The translations under genes were made by a program, and so were the position numbers. This document shows, one piece after another, positions 62,530-64,000 of a stretch of DNA of 64,000 nucleotides (positions are counted from its first letter, which is position 1; every line of letters starts with the position of its first letter). The notes beneath the pieces are model-generated. The model made no database searches. It was not told where the DNA came from and was given only the letters and a program-made list of their open reading frames with translations. The stretch lies in contig CAXAMN010003858.1 of assembly GCA_963970005.1 (NCBI GenBank), positions 47,297 through 111,296 on the forward strand. Reading direction: 5' to 3'. This stretch comes from Durusdinium trenchii (taxonomy: Eukaryota; Sar; Dinophyceae; Suessiales; Symbiodiniaceae).

Positions 62530-62935
62530 GTGAGGTTCTGGAGGTTGTGGTTGTTCTTGTTGTCGTTGTTGCGATTGTTGTTGTAGTATGGTTGTTGTGG
62601 TTGGTGTTGTTGTTGTTGCTGCGATGGTTGTTGTAGTATGGTTGTTGTGGTTGGTGTTGTTGTTGTTGTTGTTGTTCTTGTAGTAGTTGTTGTAGTTGTA
62701 GTTGTAGTAGTAGTAGTAGTAGTTGTTGTTGTTGTTGTGGTTGTTCTTGTTGTCGTCGTTGTTGATGATGTCGCGATTGTTGTTGTAATGTGGTTGTTGT
62801 GGTGGGGGTTGTTGTTCTTCTTGTTGTTGTTGTTGTTCTGTTCTTGTCGTTCTTGTGGTTGTGGTGGTGGTGGTTGTGGATGTGGACGTGGGTGTTGTGG
62901 GGGTGGTGGTGGGGATGGTGGTTGTTGTTGTTCGT
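62195..62935. repeat. ~740-bp GTT/GTG trinucleotide tract
   Basis: Almost uninterrupted GTTGTT/GTGGTT with internal longer repeats (for example GGTTCT(C/G)GAGGTTGTGG at 62333 and 62535; GTAGTATGGTTGTTGTGGTT at 62584 and 62633). ORFs read only poly-Val/Leu or poly-Thr/Asn/Gln. Confidence 0.95.
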
Positions 62936-62999
62936 GTTGTTGCCCCAGCACCCGCCCACGATGCAGACGAAGCGCCCCGGTGAGGCACGCATTTCCAGC

Positions 63000-63056
63000 A
63001 CTTTTTGGGCCTATGTTGGGCCTATGTTGAGCCATGTTGACCCATCTTGAGCCCCA
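63000..63056. repeat. GGCCTATGTTG satellite fragment
   Basis: Three to four units of the 34.8-kb satellite, next to AAAACACGGTAAAACACACG as in that block. Confidence 0.7.
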
Positions 63057-63230
63057 AGAGCGAAAAAGTGGAAGAAGCAGAAAACACGGTAAAACACACG
63101 ATTCCTGTGGGGTCGAGCTGGGGTCGGCGGCGAGGGGCGGACGCCGCTCTCTCCTACGGAGAGGAGAGATGCCTACGGCAAAGACACGGCCATGGCGGGG
63201 CCCCGTGGGCCCCTGGCCGGATTACCACCT

Positions 63231-63470
63231 GCTTTGGTGGTGAAGGGTTGGGTCTAAATTCTTGGGCAATGATCGGGGTTCATGCAAGCGCTGACGTCGG
63301 TAAATCTGGGAGGTACCCAAAAAGTCGACTTTTTGGGTACCTGCTTTGGTGGTGCTGGGTTGGGTCTGCACTCTTAAGGCTAAGGCTAAGGCTTAAGGCT
63401 AAGGCTAACATAGAGCAAGGCTAGCGCTAAGGTTCTATCCCTTGGGGGTCGGCGGCTGCAGGCGGTAGCC
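63231..63470 (-). repeat. Inverted-repeat arm B
   Basis: Reverse complement of arm A with a few differences, including palindrome P3. Its outer end touches arm C. Confidence 0.85.
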
Positions 63471-64000
63471 TTAAGCCTTAGCCTTAGCCTTAAGAGTGCA
63501 GACCCAACCCAGCACCACCAAAGCAGGACCAGATTTACCATCGGACGTCAGCTCTTGCATGAACCCCGATCATTGCCCAAGAACTTAGACCCAACCCTTC
63601 ACCACCAAAGCAGGTACCCAAAAAGTCGACTTTTTGGGTACCTCCCAGGTTTACCATCGGACGTCATCGCTTCGCCGAGGACCGCTTTGCATGAACCCCG
63701 TAATGCTGAACCCTCGTCCCCATAAAGGATATCATGGCCCAAGAATTTAGACCCAACCCAGCGCCACCAAAGCAGGTACCCAAAAAGACAAAGCCTAGAG
63801 CATTCCTAGGAAAATGCCAGAAAAGCCTTTGAACATCTCATAAACCAACAGAAAACGTGACAAAAAGCAGGTACCCAAAAAGTCGACTTTTTGGGTACCT
63901 CCCAGATGTACCATCGGACGTCATCGCTTCGCCGAGGACCGCTCGCAGGCCAAAATGCAAAAACAGAAAACGTAACAAAATCTACGAAAAAGCAAGGGCA
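63471..64000 (+). repeat. Direct copy C of the arm, extended to the window end
   Basis: Same orientation as arm A. Lacks the first palindrome at 63524-63530 (CAAAGCAGGACCAGATTT), keeps P4 and P5, has a half copy at 63774-63787, and repeats the sequence after 57360 (AAAGCCTAGAGCA, AAAATGCCAGAAAAGCC, AAAATCTACGAAAAAGCAAG). Confidence 0.85.

Noticed and set aside
61749..63035. 428-codon minus ORF rich in Thr, Asn and Gln (and Val/Leu-rich plus ORFs opposite it)
   Set aside because: It is a read-through of the GTT/GTG tract; trinucleotide repeats without stops keep frames open, and the non-repeat end belongs to the 474-bp tandem unit.
1..64000. tRNA, rRNA, CRISPR arrays, bacterial operons
   Set aside because: No cloverleaf with a complete T-loop box, no rRNA core sequences and no spaced identical repeats with unique spacers were seen; GTTCGAAA words at 61.1-61.9 kb lie in tandem units and lack tRNA structure.

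Overview
This window looks like nuclear DNA of a dinoflagellate, probably a photosynthetic member of the Suessiales/Symbiodiniaceae type. The reasons are: (i) a single-exon gene at 40957-41412 whose product begins with a signal peptide followed at once by FVAP, the plastid-entry motif of peridinin dinoflagellates; (ii) two paralogous CCCH zinc-finger genes of a kind common in dinoflagellates (49.6-50.9 kb and 53.9-54.6 kb); (iii) several Ty1/copia-type LTR elements with dinoflagellate-style gag and extra 3' ORFs; (iv) candidate exons bounded by AG|G acceptors and sometimes non-GT donors; and (v) low gene density with very many simple and tandem repeats. No species can be named from sequence alone.

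Layout. 0-1.8 kb: a 21-bp tandem repeat and a minus-strand pseudogene. 1.8-10.2 kb: a long, decaying copia element (gag, protease, integrase, RT, RNase H and two additional ORFs, polypurine tract, probable 3' LTR; no 5' LTR). 10.5-13.8 kb: a cluster of SINE-like units ending in a hairpin and an A-run, one of them inverted. 13.9-16.3 kb: BspA-like LRR fragments and a J-domain gene piece with two tiny introns. 18.7-22.0 kb and 23.3-26.1 kb: two further LTR elements that share the same 14-nt primer-binding site; the second has its gag-protease segment inverted inside the element. 27.4-29.6 kb: paired direct repeats around a LINE-like C-terminal fragment. 30.7-33.3 kb: unassigned coding-like exons. 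34.8-37.3 kb: fold-back/satellite block and a pair of ~350-bp direct repeats. 39.5-40.1 kb: minisatellite. 41.0-42.5 kb: the plastid protein gene and a HAD-type exon. 42.9-43.9 kb: CCTAC and 59-bp repeats. 44.5-47.7 kb: multi-exon coiled-coil gene resembling CCDC113/CCDC96. 48-49.3 kb: minisatellites. 49.6-54.6 kb: the two CCCH genes. 57.0-64.0 kb: a repeat-built region bracketed by inverted arms and studded with a recurring palindrome of 30 bp or more.

How it works together. Cellular genes here are few and independent (no operons are expected): plastid protein, J-domain protein, HAD-like enzyme, ciliary-type coiled-coil protein, two CCCH proteins. The rest is transposon-derived. The most unusual signals are a perfect palindrome present in five filled copies beside two half copies and one apparent empty site (57.1-63.9 kb); an approximately 413-bp palindrome-bearing insert with 8-bp flanking duplication that behaves like an intron of one CCCH paralog; SINE-like units with a covarying 3' hairpin; and the internally inverted copia element. 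Exon limits outside single-exon ORFs are my own hand readings and are approximate.
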